NCBI RefSeq assembly: GCF_014202315.1 | Contig: NZ_JACHGN010000003.1 | Location: 248,001 to 312,000, forward strand | Reading direction: 5' to 3' | Length of the DNA: 64,000 nucleotides | Source of the DNA: Thermocatellispora tengchongensis | GTDB lineage: Bacteria > Actinomycetota > Actinomycetes > Streptosporangiales > Streptosporangiaceae | Shown: in pieces, positions 28,657 to 37,575 of the stretch | Numbering within the stretch: the first letter of the stretch is position 1 | Layout: every line of letters begins with the position of its first letter | The notes under the pieces: model-generated | What the model saw: the letters and a program-made list of their open reading frames with translations, nothing else | Databases searched by the model: none | Told to the model about the DNA's origin: nothing | Made by a program: the position numbers and the translations under genes

Positions 28657-31600
28657 CTACTGCACGGTTATCTTGTCCACCTCGACGGTCAGCCCCCGCA
28701 CCTCGGGCGTCGAGGTGCCCGTGGTGATGGTGCCGGTGCCGGGGCTCACGCCGCGGACCTTCATCGAGTAGGTGAGCTTGCCGCCGGGGGCGCCGGGCGT
28801 GCTGGTCACCCGTAGGTCCTCGGTCGGCGGGCCGGTGATCTGGGCGCCCGCGGAGCCCTCGTCGTTCTCGGCGCCGACGGTCAGGCCGTAGCCCGCCGGG
28901 GGCTCGCCGGGCAGGTTGGCGGGATCGTAGACGTAGGTGATGTCCTCGGTGCCGTTGATCCCGATCCACTGCTGGAACACCTTCAGGTTCGAGGTGCCGT
29001 AGACGTTCACCCGCCACTCGATCACGATCCAGTCGTCCACCCCGTCGCTGAGCTGCTCGACCAGGATGCCGGGCGCGCCCGTGCCGTCCAGGTCGGTCCA
29101 GTACGGCGCGAGCACGCCGTTGGGCAGGGCGGGATCGGGCAGGGTCTGCGGGGTGAAGGAGATCTGCGCCCCGTCGGTGACGCCGCCCACGACCGCGTAG
29201 CCGTTGGAGGTGACGCCGATCCGGTTGTAGGTCTTCCCGGCGAACACGAACGCCGGGACGGTGAAGTTCCGCGCCTCCTCATCGCCCATCGGCAGCGCCG
29301 GGGTGCCGAAGATGTCCAGCGGGAGGTACCCGGACGGCCCGGTGCCGGGCGCGATGGCCGGCCGGTCGGGCTCGCGGCCGGCCAGCGTCGCCTTGGTGGT
29401 GGCGACCTGGGTGCCGACCTTGGTCGCGCCGGTGACCGAGTTCAGCCGCAGCCGCGCGTCCAGCGTGCTCACCGCGGTGACCTCGGTGTCGTTCAGCGTG
29501 GTGTTCTCCACCGTGACCGTGCAGGTGGACTCGCCGGTGTTGCGCGGGATCGAGGCGGGCGCGCAGGTCTGGTCCACCGGGACCGCACCCTCCTGCCGGT
29601 AGAACGCCACCGGCAGGTGCAGCTTGCGGGAGCCGCCGACCTGCTTGAGGTCCACCTGTCCGAAGTACTGGCCGTCGGCCAGGTCGGGCGCGGTGATCAC
29701 GATGGACAGCTTGACGCTCTTGCCGGGCTTGACGGAGAACGCGGGCGGGATCACGGTGATGTTCGCGCCCTTCACCGTCTTGCCGGTGGCCAGGAAGCTC
29801 AGCGTCTTGTCCGTGACGTTGGTGACCGTGCGCTTGGCCGTGATCACGCCCGGCATGGTCGGCGCGTTGATCGAGGGCAGGTTCAGGTCGATCCGGTTGA
29901 GCGGGTCGCTGGCCGAGGCCGTGAAGTTGGCCGCGGTCTCGTCCAGGGTCAGGCCGGGGTCGCCGGCCTTGGTCAGGTCGATCCGCCCGCCGCCGGTGTC
30001 GAACGGGTCGGCCGGGGTGACCCGGTCCTGCTTGGTGACCTTCTGCGAGGCCGTGGTCTGCAGCGCCGACTTGACCTGGCCCGGTGTCCAGTCCGGGTGC
30101 AGCGCGAACAGCAGCGCCGCCGCGCCCGCCACGTGCGGCGCCGACATCGAGGTGCCCGCGATCACCTGGTACAGGTTGCCGGGCGGGCCCTCGCCGGGCG
30201 ACTCGGGCGTCGGCGTGTGCCCGGCCAGGATGTGCAGGCCGGGCGCGGTGACGTCCGGCTTGAGGAAGTCGCCGCCGGGGCCGCGCGAGGAGAACTCGGT
30301 GATCGCGTCGCCCTGCCAGGTCGCCTTGGTCCCCTGGGTGAACGACGCGGTCGTGCCGGGGTTCAGCGCCAGGAAGCCGAGGAACTGCTGGGTCTCGGCG
30401 TCATCGAGGTGCACGCTCGGGATCCAGTGGTTGTCGGTCATGATCTCGAACGGGCTGTTGTTGTACAGGATCATGCCCGCGGCGCCGCCCTGGGAGACGT
30501 TGTAGCTCTTCAGCACGCGTCCCGGGCTGATGGCGCAGGCCACGATCTTGCCGGTGAACAGCCCGGCCGGGGCCGGCGCGGTGCACTGGGGGTTCGAGTA
30601 CGGCGGGGCCGAGGCCAGCACGACCGGCAGCGGGCCGCTCAGGCCGGGCGTGATCGAGGCGCCCTTGAGGGTCAGCGTGCCGGTGCTGGGCCCCTGGAGG
30701 GTGAGCGTGGACTGGAAGGTCCGGGTCTGGGTGGACGCCGCGACCGTCGTCGTCCACGGGCCGCGGTGGTCGGTGGTGCCCGCGCCCGGCCCGGAGTTGC
30801 CGGCCGAGGCCGACACCAGTACGCCCGCCGCGTACGCGTCCAGGAAGGCCAGCTCCACCGGGTCGCTGTAGAAGTCGCTGCCGCCGGAGATGGAGAAGTT
30901 GATCACCCGGACGCCGTCCAGGACGGCCCGCGCGACCGCCGCCGCGGAGTCGGAGGGGAAGCAGCCCTCGGCGCCGCAGACCTTGTACACCGACACGCCC
31001 GCCGCCGGCGCGATGCCGTGGATGGGGCCGCGGTTGATGCCGAGCGGGTTGGTGTCGGTCACGTGGCCGCCGGCCGAGGTGGTGGCGGTGTGGGTGCCGT
31101 GCCCGTTGGAGTCGCGCGCGGTGTCCGGGTAGACCTCGCCCGGGAAGACCGCGTTGTAGGTGTCCAGGAACGCCCGCCCGCCGACCAGCTTGTTGTTGCA
31201 GGTGAACGGGTCGTTCTCCGGGGTCAGCGGGTTGTCGCCGAAGTCGCACTCGCGCGGCGCGCCGTCCAGCGTCGCGGGGGGCGCGGGCAGGCCGCCGGGG
31301 TCGGCGAAGGACGGGTGCTCCGGCCAGGCGCCGGAGTCCAGCACGCCGACGATCACGCCCTTGCCCGAGGACGCGCTGCCGCCGAGCCGGTTGTAGACGG
31401 TGGGCGCGCCGATGAAGGCCGCGCTGGAGTCGGTGAGCAGCTTCTGCGGCTTGTCCTCCTGCACCGCGACCACGCCGGGCAGCTTGAGCAGTGCGGACGC
31501 CTTGTTGGCGGGCAGGCGCAGCGCGACGCCGCCGTACACGGTGCGCAGCTTCTGCCCGACCCGGGCGCCCGGCACCTGCTTGGCCAGTTCGGTGAGGAAG

Positions 31601-32022
31601 TCGCCCTCGATCTTGTCGATGTGCTTTTCGTACTTCTTGGCCGCGGAGCCCTCGGGGTCGAGCTTCTTGCCCGTCTGCCCGGGGCTGGTGGCGGGCAGGC
31701 CGGGCAGGTCGCCCTTGTACGCCGCCAGCGCGTCGTAGTCCAGCTTGACCACGACGTTGACCGGTGCGGGGGAGACGGACTTCAGCAGCGCCGGGTCGCT
31801 CTTGGCGAGCTTGCCGGTGTCCGACTTGGCGCCCTGGATCGGCTCGCCGTCGGGCCGGATCGGCGTGGCCGTCCAGTTGCGGCTGGGGGTGGGGGACGGG
31901 GTGGGATCGGCGGCGGCGCCCGCCGCGGGGAGCAGGGCCAGCACGACGCCGAGACCGGCGCCGGTCGCCGCCAGCCGGGATAAGTGGGAGTGCCTGGGGT
32001 GCTTGGTGTGCTTGCGGAACAC
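28657..32022 (-). CDS. Secreted subtilisin-like serine protease (S8) with I9 and PA domains
   Basis: 1121 residues. Signal peptide (basic start, hydrophobic core to about 38, AAGAAADP), I9 propeptide about 85-195 ending LPGVVAVQED, then the S8 domain with catalytic Asp 229 (GVLDSGAWPEH), His 308 (NGHGTHTATT), oxyanion Asn 409 (SASAGNSGPG) and Ser 625 (AGTSMSAPHVAG). A protease-associated domain interrupts it at about 470-560 (GLFTGKIVACAISPG, GAAGMILYNNS). A fibronectin-like and a beta-rich C-terminal region (about 690-1121) follow. The GTG start has AGGAGGT upstream. It probably digests external protein; a peptide-type ABC importer is encoded directly upstream on the same strand. Confidence 0.95.
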   Translation of the reverse strand: MFRKHTKHPRHSHLSRLAATGAGLGVVLALLPAAGAAADPTPSPTPSRNWTATPIRPDGEPIQGAKSDTGKLAKSDPALLKSVSPAPVNVVVKLDYDALAAYKGDLPGLPATSPGQTGKKLDPEGSAAKKYEKHIDKIEGDFLTELAKQVPGARVGQKLRTVYGGVALRLPANKASALLKLPGVVAVQEDKPQKLLTDSSAAFIGAPTVYNRLGGSASSGKGVIVGVLDSGAWPEHPSFADPGGLPAPPATLDGAPRECDFGDNPLTPENDPFTCNNKLVGGRAFLDTYNAVFPGEVYPDTARDSNGHGTHTATTSAGGHVTDTNPLGINRGPIHGIAPAAGVSVYKVCGAEGCFPSDSAAAVARAVLDGVRVINFSISGGSDFYSDPVELAFLDAYAAGVLVSASAGNSGPGAGTTDHRGPWTTTVAASTQTRTFQSTLTLQGPSTGTLTLKGASITPGLSGPLPVVLASAPPYSNPQCTAPAPAGLFTGKIVACAISPGRVLKSYNVSQGGAAGMILYNNSPFEIMTDNHWIPSVHLDDAETQQFLGFLALNPGTTASFTQGTKATWQGDAITEFSSRGPGGDFLKPDVTAPGLHILAGHTPTPESPGEGPPGNLYQVIAGTSMSAPHVAGAAALLFALHPDWTPGQVKSALQTTASQKVTKQDRVTPADPFDTGGGRIDLTKAGDPGLTLDETAANFTASASDPLNRIDLNLPSINAPTMPGVITAKRTVTNVTDKTLSFLATGKTVKGANITVIPPAFSVKPGKSVKLSIVITAPDLADGQYFGQVDLKQVGGSRKLHLPVAFYRQEGAVPVDQTCAPASIPRNTGESTCTVTVENTTLNDTEVTAVSTLDARLRLNSVTGATKVGTQVATTKATLAGREPDRPAIAPGTGPSGYLPLDIFGTPALPMGDEEARNFTVPAFVFAGKTYNRIGVTSNGYAVVGGVTDGAQISFTPQTLPDPALPNGVLAPYWTDLDGTGAPGILVEQLSDGVDDWIVIEWRVNVYGTSNLKVFQQWIGINGTEDITYVYDPANLPGEPPAGYGLTVGAENDEGSAGAQITGPPTEDLRVTSTPGAPGGKLTYSMKVRGVSPGTGTITTGTSTPEVRGLTVEVDKITVQ

Positions 32023-32227
32023 GACACCTCCTGCGGGGGGAGTGTCGCGTCCACCCGGTTTCGGCTACGGGAGCGGAACCCGACCCTCCCCGATGGATGC
32101 GACGGCCGCCTCGGGGTAGGGCGACCGGCGCCCGCGGCCCGCGCGCGCTGACCGCCGCCAAGGCCGTAGTGCAGGTGACGGAAGCGTCGCGTGACACGCA
32201 GGCGAGCCGAGTCTAACCACTGATCCT

Positions 32228-32929
32228 TTACTCGCCTAGATCGCGAACTTGACGGATTTGGTGGGCGCTTTCGGCAAATGTTCGGAAAGGCGGTTCGCCG
32301 AGGTGGACGACCCGGTCCGCCCACCGGCCGAGCAGCGTCATGTCGTGGCTGATCGCCAGCACCCCGGCCCCCGTCCGCCGCTGGTAATCGCGCACGACGC
32401 CGACCAGATGCGCCTGCGTGGACGCGTCCAGCATCGTGGTCATCTCATCGCAGATCAGGTACCGGGGCTCCAGCGCCAGCGCCCTGGCCAGGCAGGCCCG
32501 CTGGAGCTGCCCGTCGGACACCTCGTGCGGGCGGCGGCCCAGCAGGTCGCCGGTGAGCCCGGTCAGCTCCGCCAGCTCCCGCACCCGGTCCGGGCCGGGC
32601 CGTCCGGCCGCCGCCAGCGGCTCGCCGATCACCTCGGCCAGCGGCAGCCGGGGATCGACCGCCGGGCGGGGCTGCTGGTAGAGCAGCGCGACCCGGACCC
32701 GCAGCTCGCGCGGGGCACGCTGGCGCCAGCGCAGCACCGGCACGCCGTCCAGGGTCACCGTGCCCGCGTCCGGGCGCAGCATCAGCGCCAGCACCCGGGC
32801 CAGGGTGGACTTGCCGCAGCCGCTCGGCCCGGCCAGCCCGGTGACCGTCCCGGGCACGACCCGCAGTGACACGTCCTCCAGCGCCGCGCGCCGCCCGTAC
32901 CGGACGGTAACGCCGCTCGCCTCAAGCAC
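32228..32929 (-). CDS. Peptide/nickel-type ABC transporter ATPase (second subunit)
   Basis: 233 residues. Walker A GPSGCGKST, Q-loop ALLYQQPRPAVDPRL, Walker B YLICDEMTTMLDAST and switch AISHDMTLL. The signature motif is VSDGQLQR instead of LSGGQ, an altered but known variation in short DppF/NikE-like subunits. Works with the DppD-like ATPase whose gene overlaps it by eight bases. Last gene of the importer operon; a ~205-base spacer without a visible gene separates it from the subtilase gene. Confidence 0.9.
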   Translation of the reverse strand: MLEASGVTVRYGRRAALEDVSLRVVPGTVTGLAGPSGCGKSTLARVLALMLRPDAGTVTLDGVPVLRWRQRAPRELRVRVALLYQQPRPAVDPRLPLAEVIGEPLAAAGRPGPDRVRELAELTGLTGDLLGRRPHEVSDGQLQRACLARALALEPRYLICDEMTTMLDASTQAHLVGVVRDYQRRTGAGVLAISHDMTLLGRWADRVVHLGEPPFRTFAESAHQIRQVRDLGE

Positions 32930-33911
32930 GGCTCTCCTCCAGGCTGTGATGGCAGGCGACGGTGTGCTCCTCGGCCGCGTCGCCGCCGGCGGCGTGCCCG
33001 TCGCGCGTGCGCCCGTCCGGGGCCGCCATGGCGGGCAGGACCGCGCACGCCTCGCTCGCGCGCCCGCAGCGCGGCCGGAACGCGCAGCCGTCCGGCAGCG
33101 CGGTCAGCTCGGGCGGCATGCCGGGGATCGGGACGAAGTGGCGGTCCGGCTGCGCGGCGATCAGCCCCGCCGCGTACGGATGCCGCGGCCGGGCCAGCAC
33201 CTCCGCGGCGGGACCGGCCTCCACCAGCCTGCCGGCGTACATCACGGCCAGGTCGTCGGCCACCCGCTCGGCCGCGCGCAGGTCGTGCGTGATCAGCAGC
33301 ACCGCCCGGCCCTCCGCGCACAGCTCGCGCAGCGCGGCCATCGCCCGATCGACCAGCGGCCGGTCCAGGCCGGTCGTCGGCTCGTCGGCCAGCACCAGGC
33401 GCGGGTCGCCGGCCAGCGCCATCGCGTTGGCCACTCGCTGCGCCATGCCGCCGGACAGCTCGTGCGGGTACTTGTCCAGGTCGGCCGGGCGCAGCCCGTG
33501 CCGGCCGGCCAGTTCCGCCGCGCCCTGGGGCGCGCCGAGCTCGCGCAGGGTCTCCTCAAGCTGGGCGCGGGCGGTGCGCACCGGCGTGAGGTACGTGGCC
33601 GGGCTCTGCGGGATCAGCCCGACCAGCCGCCCGCGCACCCGCCGCGCCAGCACCTTCCGCGACGCGCCCACCAGCTCGATCCGCTCGCCCCCGCCCGCGT
33701 CCAGCCACGCCTGCCCGGTGACGGTCGCGTTGCCGGGCAGCAGCCCGAGCAGGGCGTGCGCCAGCACCGACTTGCCGCACCCGGACTCGCCGACCAGGGC
33801 CAGGCAGCGCCCGGCCCGCACCCGGAACGCGGCCCCGCTCACCGCCCGCACCGTCGCGCCCGGCACCCGGAACGTGACGCTCAGCCCGTCCACCGTCAGA
33901 AGATCGCTCAC
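32922..33911 (-). CDS. Peptide/nickel-type ABC transporter ATPase (DppD-like)
   Basis: About 329 residues. Walker A GESGCGKSV, intact signature HELSGGMAQR, Walker B LVLADEPTTGLD, and the C-terminal oligopeptide-transporter extension with a CAFRPRCGRASEAC cluster, where conserved cysteines can hold an iron-sulphur or structural site. GTG start overlaps the permease stop (GTGA). Confidence 0.92.
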   Translation of the reverse strand: MSDLLTVDGLSVTFRVPGATVRAVSGAAFRVRAGRCLALVGESGCGKSVLAHALLGLLPGNATVTGQAWLDAGGGERIELVGASRKVLARRVRGRLVGLIPQSPATYLTPVRTARAQLEETLRELGAPQGAAELAGRHGLRPADLDKYPHELSGGMAQRVANAMALAGDPRLVLADEPTTGLDRPLVDRAMAALRELCAEGRAVLLITHDLRAAERVADDLAVMYAGRLVEAGPAAEVLARPRHPYAAGLIAAQPDRHFVPIPGMPPELTALPDGCAFRPRCGRASEACAVLPAMAAPDGRTRDGHAAGGDAAEEHTVACHHSLEESRA

Positions 33912-34732
33912 AGGTTCAGCTCCGATCGGCGGCGCGGGTTGAGCCGGTCGCGCCAGTGCTGGGCCAGCACCGCCACGGCCAGCGTCGGCACCAGGATGAA
34001 CAGGCCCGGCACCAGGCTGGACCACCACGCGCCGGTCAGCAGTGACCGCTGCCCGTCGTTGATCATGTTGCCCAGCGAGGCCAGGTGCGGCGGCAGCCCC
34101 AGGCCGAGGAAGCTGAGCGCGGTCTCGTGCCAGATCGCGTGCGGCACCATCAGGACCGTGGCCAGCAGCAGGTGGGGGAGCAGGTGCGGCAGCAGGTGCC
34201 GCCGCGCCACCCGCAGCCGGCCCGACCCGCCGGAGATCGCGGCCTCCACGAACGGGCGGGCGCGCAGCGACAGCACCTCCGCGCGCACGATCCTGGCCGC
34301 CGTCGTCCAGTGCGTCACCCCCACCGACACGACCACCGCGACCGCGCCGGGCGCGAACATCGCCACGATGAAGATGCCGAACAGCAGGTGCGGCAGGGCG
34401 TTGAAACCGTCCACCACCCGCATCAGCAGGCGGTCGGCCAGGCCCCCGAGCGTTCCCGCCGCCAGGCCGACCAGCCCGCCGATGACCATGCTGACCAGCG
34501 CCGCCACCAGGCCGACCAGGAATGACACCCGCAGCCCGTAGATCGACCTGATCAGCACGTCCCGGCCCACCTCGTCGGTGCCGAACGGGTGGGCGAGCGA
34601 GGGCGGCAGGCCCGCCTCGCGCAGGTTCACCAGGCTCTGGTCGAGCTGGGCGAACGCCGGCACCAGCACCGTGACCAGCGCCAGCGCGGCCAGCACCCCG
34701 GCCGCGGCCCGCGCCTGCACCGGCATGCCCAT
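33908..34732 (-). CDS. Peptide/nickel-type ABC permease (DppC-like)
   Basis: About 274 residues with six hydrophobic segments. Landmarks: HPFGTDEVGRDVLIRSIYGLRVSFLVG, and the coupling loop EAAISGGSGRLRVARRHLLPHL. Start taken at the ATG at 34732 (TGATG overlap); the GTG one codon upstream is equally possible. Partner of the DppB-like permease encoded upstream. Confidence 0.92.
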   Translation of the reverse strand: MGMPVQARAAAGVLAALALVTVLVPAFAQLDQSLVNLREAGLPPSLAHPFGTDEVGRDVLIRSIYGLRVSFLVGLVAALVSMVIGGLVGLAAGTLGGLADRLLMRVVDGFNALPHLLFGIFIVAMFAPGAVAVVVSVGVTHWTTAARIVRAEVLSLRARPFVEAAISGGSGRLRVARRHLLPHLLPHLLLATVLMVPHAIWHETALSFLGLGLPPHLASLGNMINDGQRSLLTGAWWSSLVPGLFILVPTLAVAVLAQHWRDRLNPRRRSELNL

Positions 34733-35712
34733 CACGCCACCCCCAGCGTGCGCACCCGCGGGTCGGCCAGCGTGTACGCCACGTCGGCCAGCAGGTTGCC
34801 GAGCAGCACCGCCGCCGTGCCGAGCAGGGTGAGCGCGGCCAGCAGCGGGAAGTCCACCGCGAGCGCGGCCCGTACCGACGCCCCGGCCACGCCCGGCCAG
34901 GAGAACACCGTCTCCACCAGGATCGCCCCGGTCACCAGCTCGGGCGTCCGCGTGCCGAGCAGGGTGAGGAACGGCAGCAGCGCCGAGCGCAGCGCGTGCC
35001 AGACCACCACCGTGCGCTCGCGCAGCCCGCGCGCCCGCGCCCCGATCACGAAGTCCTCGCGCAGCGTGCCGATGACCGACTCGCGCACGTACAGCACCAG
35101 CCACGACGACTGCGAGATCGCCAGCACCGTGACCGGGAGCACCATGTGCCGCAGCACGTCGCCGGGTTCCACCGTCGCGGCGGCGGCGTCGGTGAGCCCG
35201 CCGGCGGGCAGCCAGTCGAGCCGCACCGCGAACACCCAGATGACCAGCAGGCCGAGCCAGAACACCGGGGCGGCCTCGTTGGCGTACGCGCCGCCCACGA
35301 TCAGCCGGTCGATCCAGGAGCCCTGCCGCCACGCGGCGTACGTGCCCACCGCCAGACTGGCCGCCAGCATCAGCACCAGCGCCGCGCCGACGGCGAGCAG
35401 CGTCCAGCCGATCCGCTCCGCGATCACCTGGGCGACCGGCAGGTGGAAGGTCCGCGAGTCGCCCAGCTCGCCGCGCAGCAGGTTGCCCAGCCACGCGGTG
35501 TACTGCTCGGGCAGCGGCCGGTCCAGGCCCCAGCTCCGCCTGATCTCCTCCGCCACCTCGGGCGAGGTCACCGCGGCCCGCTCGCCCAGGTACTGCCGCA
35601 CCGGGTCGAACGGCGAGGCCTGCGCCAGCGCGAACATGCCCACGCTGACCAGGACCAGCACCGGCACCGCGAACGCGGCCCGCCAGGCGGCCATCACCGC
35701 CGCCGCTCTCAT
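34732..35712 (-). CDS. Peptide/nickel-type ABC permease (DppB-like)
   Basis: About 326 residues, six transmembrane segments, with family features SWGLDRPLPEQYTAWLGNLLRGELGDS and the coupling loop DFVIGARARGLRERTVVVWHAL. ATGA overlap with the binding-protein gene. Together these four genes and the lipoprotein form a complete importer. Confidence 0.92.
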   Translation of the reverse strand: MRAAAVMAAWRAAFAVPVLVLVSVGMFALAQASPFDPVRQYLGERAAVTSPEVAEEIRRSWGLDRPLPEQYTAWLGNLLRGELGDSRTFHLPVAQVIAERIGWTLLAVGAALVLMLAASLAVGTYAAWRQGSWIDRLIVGGAYANEAAPVFWLGLLVIWVFAVRLDWLPAGGLTDAAAATVEPGDVLRHMVLPVTVLAISQSSWLVLYVRESVIGTLREDFVIGARARGLRERTVVVWHALRSALLPFLTLLGTRTPELVTGAILVETVFSWPGVAGASVRAALAVDFPLLAALTLLGTAAVLLGNLLADVAYTLADPRVRTLGVA

Positions 35713-37253
35713 CCGGCGGGCTTCCAGGTGTGCAGGTCGCGGAACAGGCCGCCGGTGGCGTGCTCGTGCGCCTCCACGCCCGGGGTGATCCCGTCGTATG
35801 CGCCCCGGATCACGTACACGTGCGTGAGGTACACCAGGTACGTCCACACCTCGTCGCGGTGCACGATCTTCTGCAGCTCCGTGTACGCCGCCTTCCGCGT
35901 CGCCTCGTCCACCGACCCGCGGCCGCGCTCCAGCAGCTCGTCCACCTTCGGGTTGTCGTAGCGGCCCGGGTTGAAGAAGCCCTGGCCCTTGAAGGCGGAG
36001 TGGAACATCTCGTAGTTGACGTAGTCGGGGTCGTACGGGCTGCCGTACCCCATGATCAGCGCGTCCTTCGGCATGCGCGGCTCGATCGCGTCCCAGTCGA
36101 GCCCGGCCGGCTCCACCGCGATGCCGATCTTCTTGGCGTCGGAGGCGACCGCGAGGGCCAGCTCCTTGCGCAGCGAGTCGCCCGCCGGGTACATCAGCGT
36201 GAACGCGGCCCGCCGCCCGTCCTTGACCCGGATGCCGTCGTCGCCGAGGGTCCATCCGGCCTGGTCCAGCAGCCGCCCCGCCGCCGCCGGGTCGTGCGCG
36301 CGCTCCACCGACGGCTCGTACCAGGGGGTGCGCGGCGAGATCGGCCCGTACGCCGGCTCGCCCGCCCCGGCCAGGATCGTGTCCACCATCGCCCGCCGGT
36401 CCACCGCGAGCCCGACGGCCTCGCGGATCGCCCGGTCACCGGTGACCGGCTGGTCCAGCGGGTACATGATGCCCCGGTAGTCCGCGCTGGGCACGTCGTA
36501 CACGGTCACGCCCCGCTCGCCGCGGAACCCCGCCGCGGCCTTGGGCGGCAGCACGGCCGCGTCCAGCTCCCCGGCGCGCAGCCGGGTCGCCCGTACGTTG
36601 TCGTCGGGCGCGAAGGCGAGCACCACCCGGTCGATCGCGGGCGCGCCGCCCCAGTAGTCCGCGTTGCCGCTCAGCATGATCTTGTCGCCCGGAGTCCAGG
36701 ACTCGAACCGGTACGGCCCGGTGCCGATGTTCTGCTTGAGCCCGTCCTTCTTCACGATCCCGAGGGTGGTGCGCTGGGGGAAGGGGGCGTAGGCGTGGCG
36801 CAGCCGGAACTCCACCGTGCGCGCGTCGGGCGCCCGCACCTCGTCGATGGCCGCGAAGTCGCCCCTGATCGGCGAGGCGACGGCCTCGTCCAGCAGCGTG
36901 TCGTAGGTGTACTTGACATCGGCGCTGGTCAGCGGGGTGCCGTCGTGGAAGCGCACCCCCTGCCTGAGCCGGAACGTCACGGTCTTGCCGTCGGCCGACA
37001 CCCGCGGCGCCGACTCGGCCAGCGCCGGGCGCAGCGACAGGTCGGGCGCCCGGCTCATCAGCCCGTCGTAGATCAGCGACCCGCCGTCGGGCGCGAAGCC
37101 CAGCACCGGGCTGAGCGTGTCGTACTCCGACGACAGCCCCACCACGAACGTGTCGTCGCCGGCGCCGCCCTCACCGCTCGGCGCCGCGCAGCCGCCCGCG
37201 ATCAGCGCCGCCGCGACCAGCCCGGCCGCGGCGGCCCGCTTGAGAACCCTCAT
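35709..37253 (-). CDS. Peptide/nickel-type ABC substrate-binding lipoprotein
   Basis: 514 residues. Lipobox LIAGGC with Cys 22, then an SBP_bac_5 fold: GLMSRAPDLSLRPALAESAPRV, VTFRLRQGVRFHDGTPLTSADVKYTYD, NIGTGPYRFESW. Family members bind oligopeptides, nickel chelates or other medium-size solutes. First gene of the importer operon. Its start lies 13 bases from a pair of 11-bp direct repeats, and no ribosome site is visible before the ATG, so the transcript may be leaderless or start very close. With the secreted subtilase downstream, peptide uptake is the simplest role. Confidence 0.92.
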   Translation of the reverse strand: MRVLKRAAAAGLVAAALIAGGCAAPSGEGGAGDDTFVVGLSSEYDTLSPVLGFAPDGGSLIYDGLMSRAPDLSLRPALAESAPRVSADGKTVTFRLRQGVRFHDGTPLTSADVKYTYDTLLDEAVASPIRGDFAAIDEVRAPDARTVEFRLRHAYAPFPQRTTLGIVKKDGLKQNIGTGPYRFESWTPGDKIMLSGNADYWGGAPAIDRVVLAFAPDDNVRATRLRAGELDAAVLPPKAAAGFRGERGVTVYDVPSADYRGIMYPLDQPVTGDRAIREAVGLAVDRRAMVDTILAGAGEPAYGPISPRTPWYEPSVERAHDPAAAGRLLDQAGWTLGDDGIRVKDGRRAAFTLMYPAGDSLRKELALAVASDAKKIGIAVEPAGLDWDAIEPRMPKDALIMGYGSPYDPDYVNYEMFHSAFKGQGFFNPGRYDNPKVDELLERGRGSVDEATRKAAYTELQKIVHRDEVWTYLVYLTHVYVIRGAYDGITPGVEAHEHATGGLFRDLHTWKPAG

Positions 37254-37265
37254 GGGAGAAGATTT

Positions 37266-37287
37266 ATCACCTGCAAATTACTCGCAA
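37266..37287. promoter_or_regulatory. Two 11-bp direct repeats in the divergent importer/Smr promoter region
   Basis: ATCACCTGCAA (37266-37276) and ATTACTCGCAA (37277-37287) match at 8 of 11 positions and abut. One-helical-turn direct repeats are typical of tandem binding by OmpR-type response regulators. They lie between the importer start (37253) and the Smr start (37321). Confidence 0.45.
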
Positions 37288-37307
37288 TAGGTCGGGGCCT
37301 GGTCGTC

Positions 37308-37320
37308 TAGACTCTCCCGC
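37308..37320 (+). promoter_or_regulatory. TAGACT-N7-GTG: candidate leaderless promoter of the Smr gene
   Basis: TAGACT (37308-37313), seven bases, then the GTG at 37321; no Shine-Dalgarno is present. Same spacing as at 14745 and 47600. Confidence 0.6.
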
Positions 37321-37575
37321 GTGAAGCTCAAGCTCGACCTCCACCCGATCTACAACCGCGGCGGCGAGATCGACCGCGCGCTGCGCGAGATCATCGACGA
37401 GGCCATCCGCAAGAAGGCCACCGAAGTGGAGATCATCCCCGGCAAGGGCTCGGGCCAGCTCAAGAAGAAGGTCCTGCGCTTCCTGGACCAGAAGGAGATC
37501 AAGGCCCTCTACCACCGCATCGACAAGGACTCCAAGAACCACGGCCGCCTGTTCGTCTACTTCCGGCACAAGTGA
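37321..37575 (+). CDS. Stand-alone Smr-domain protein
   Basis: 84 residues: LDLHPIYNRGGEIDRALREIIDEA and EVEIIPGKGSGQLKKKVLRFLDQ are the LDxH and GxGxG motifs of the Smr (small MutS-related) nuclease-like domain. Stand-alone Smr proteins are DNA or RNA nickases or binders in other organisms; the substrate here is unknown. GTG start appears leaderless. The stop overlaps the start of the GNAT gene. Confidence 0.88.
   Translation: MKLKLDLHPIYNRGGEIDRALREIIDEAIRKKATEVEIIPGKGSGQLKKKVLRFLDQKEIKALYHRIDKDSKNHGRLFVYFRHK

Noticed and set aside
28192-28815. 207-codon plus-strand frame including the 21-bp array
   Set aside because: Starts inside the 27087 gene in another frame and runs through two terminators and the antisense end of the subtilase gene.
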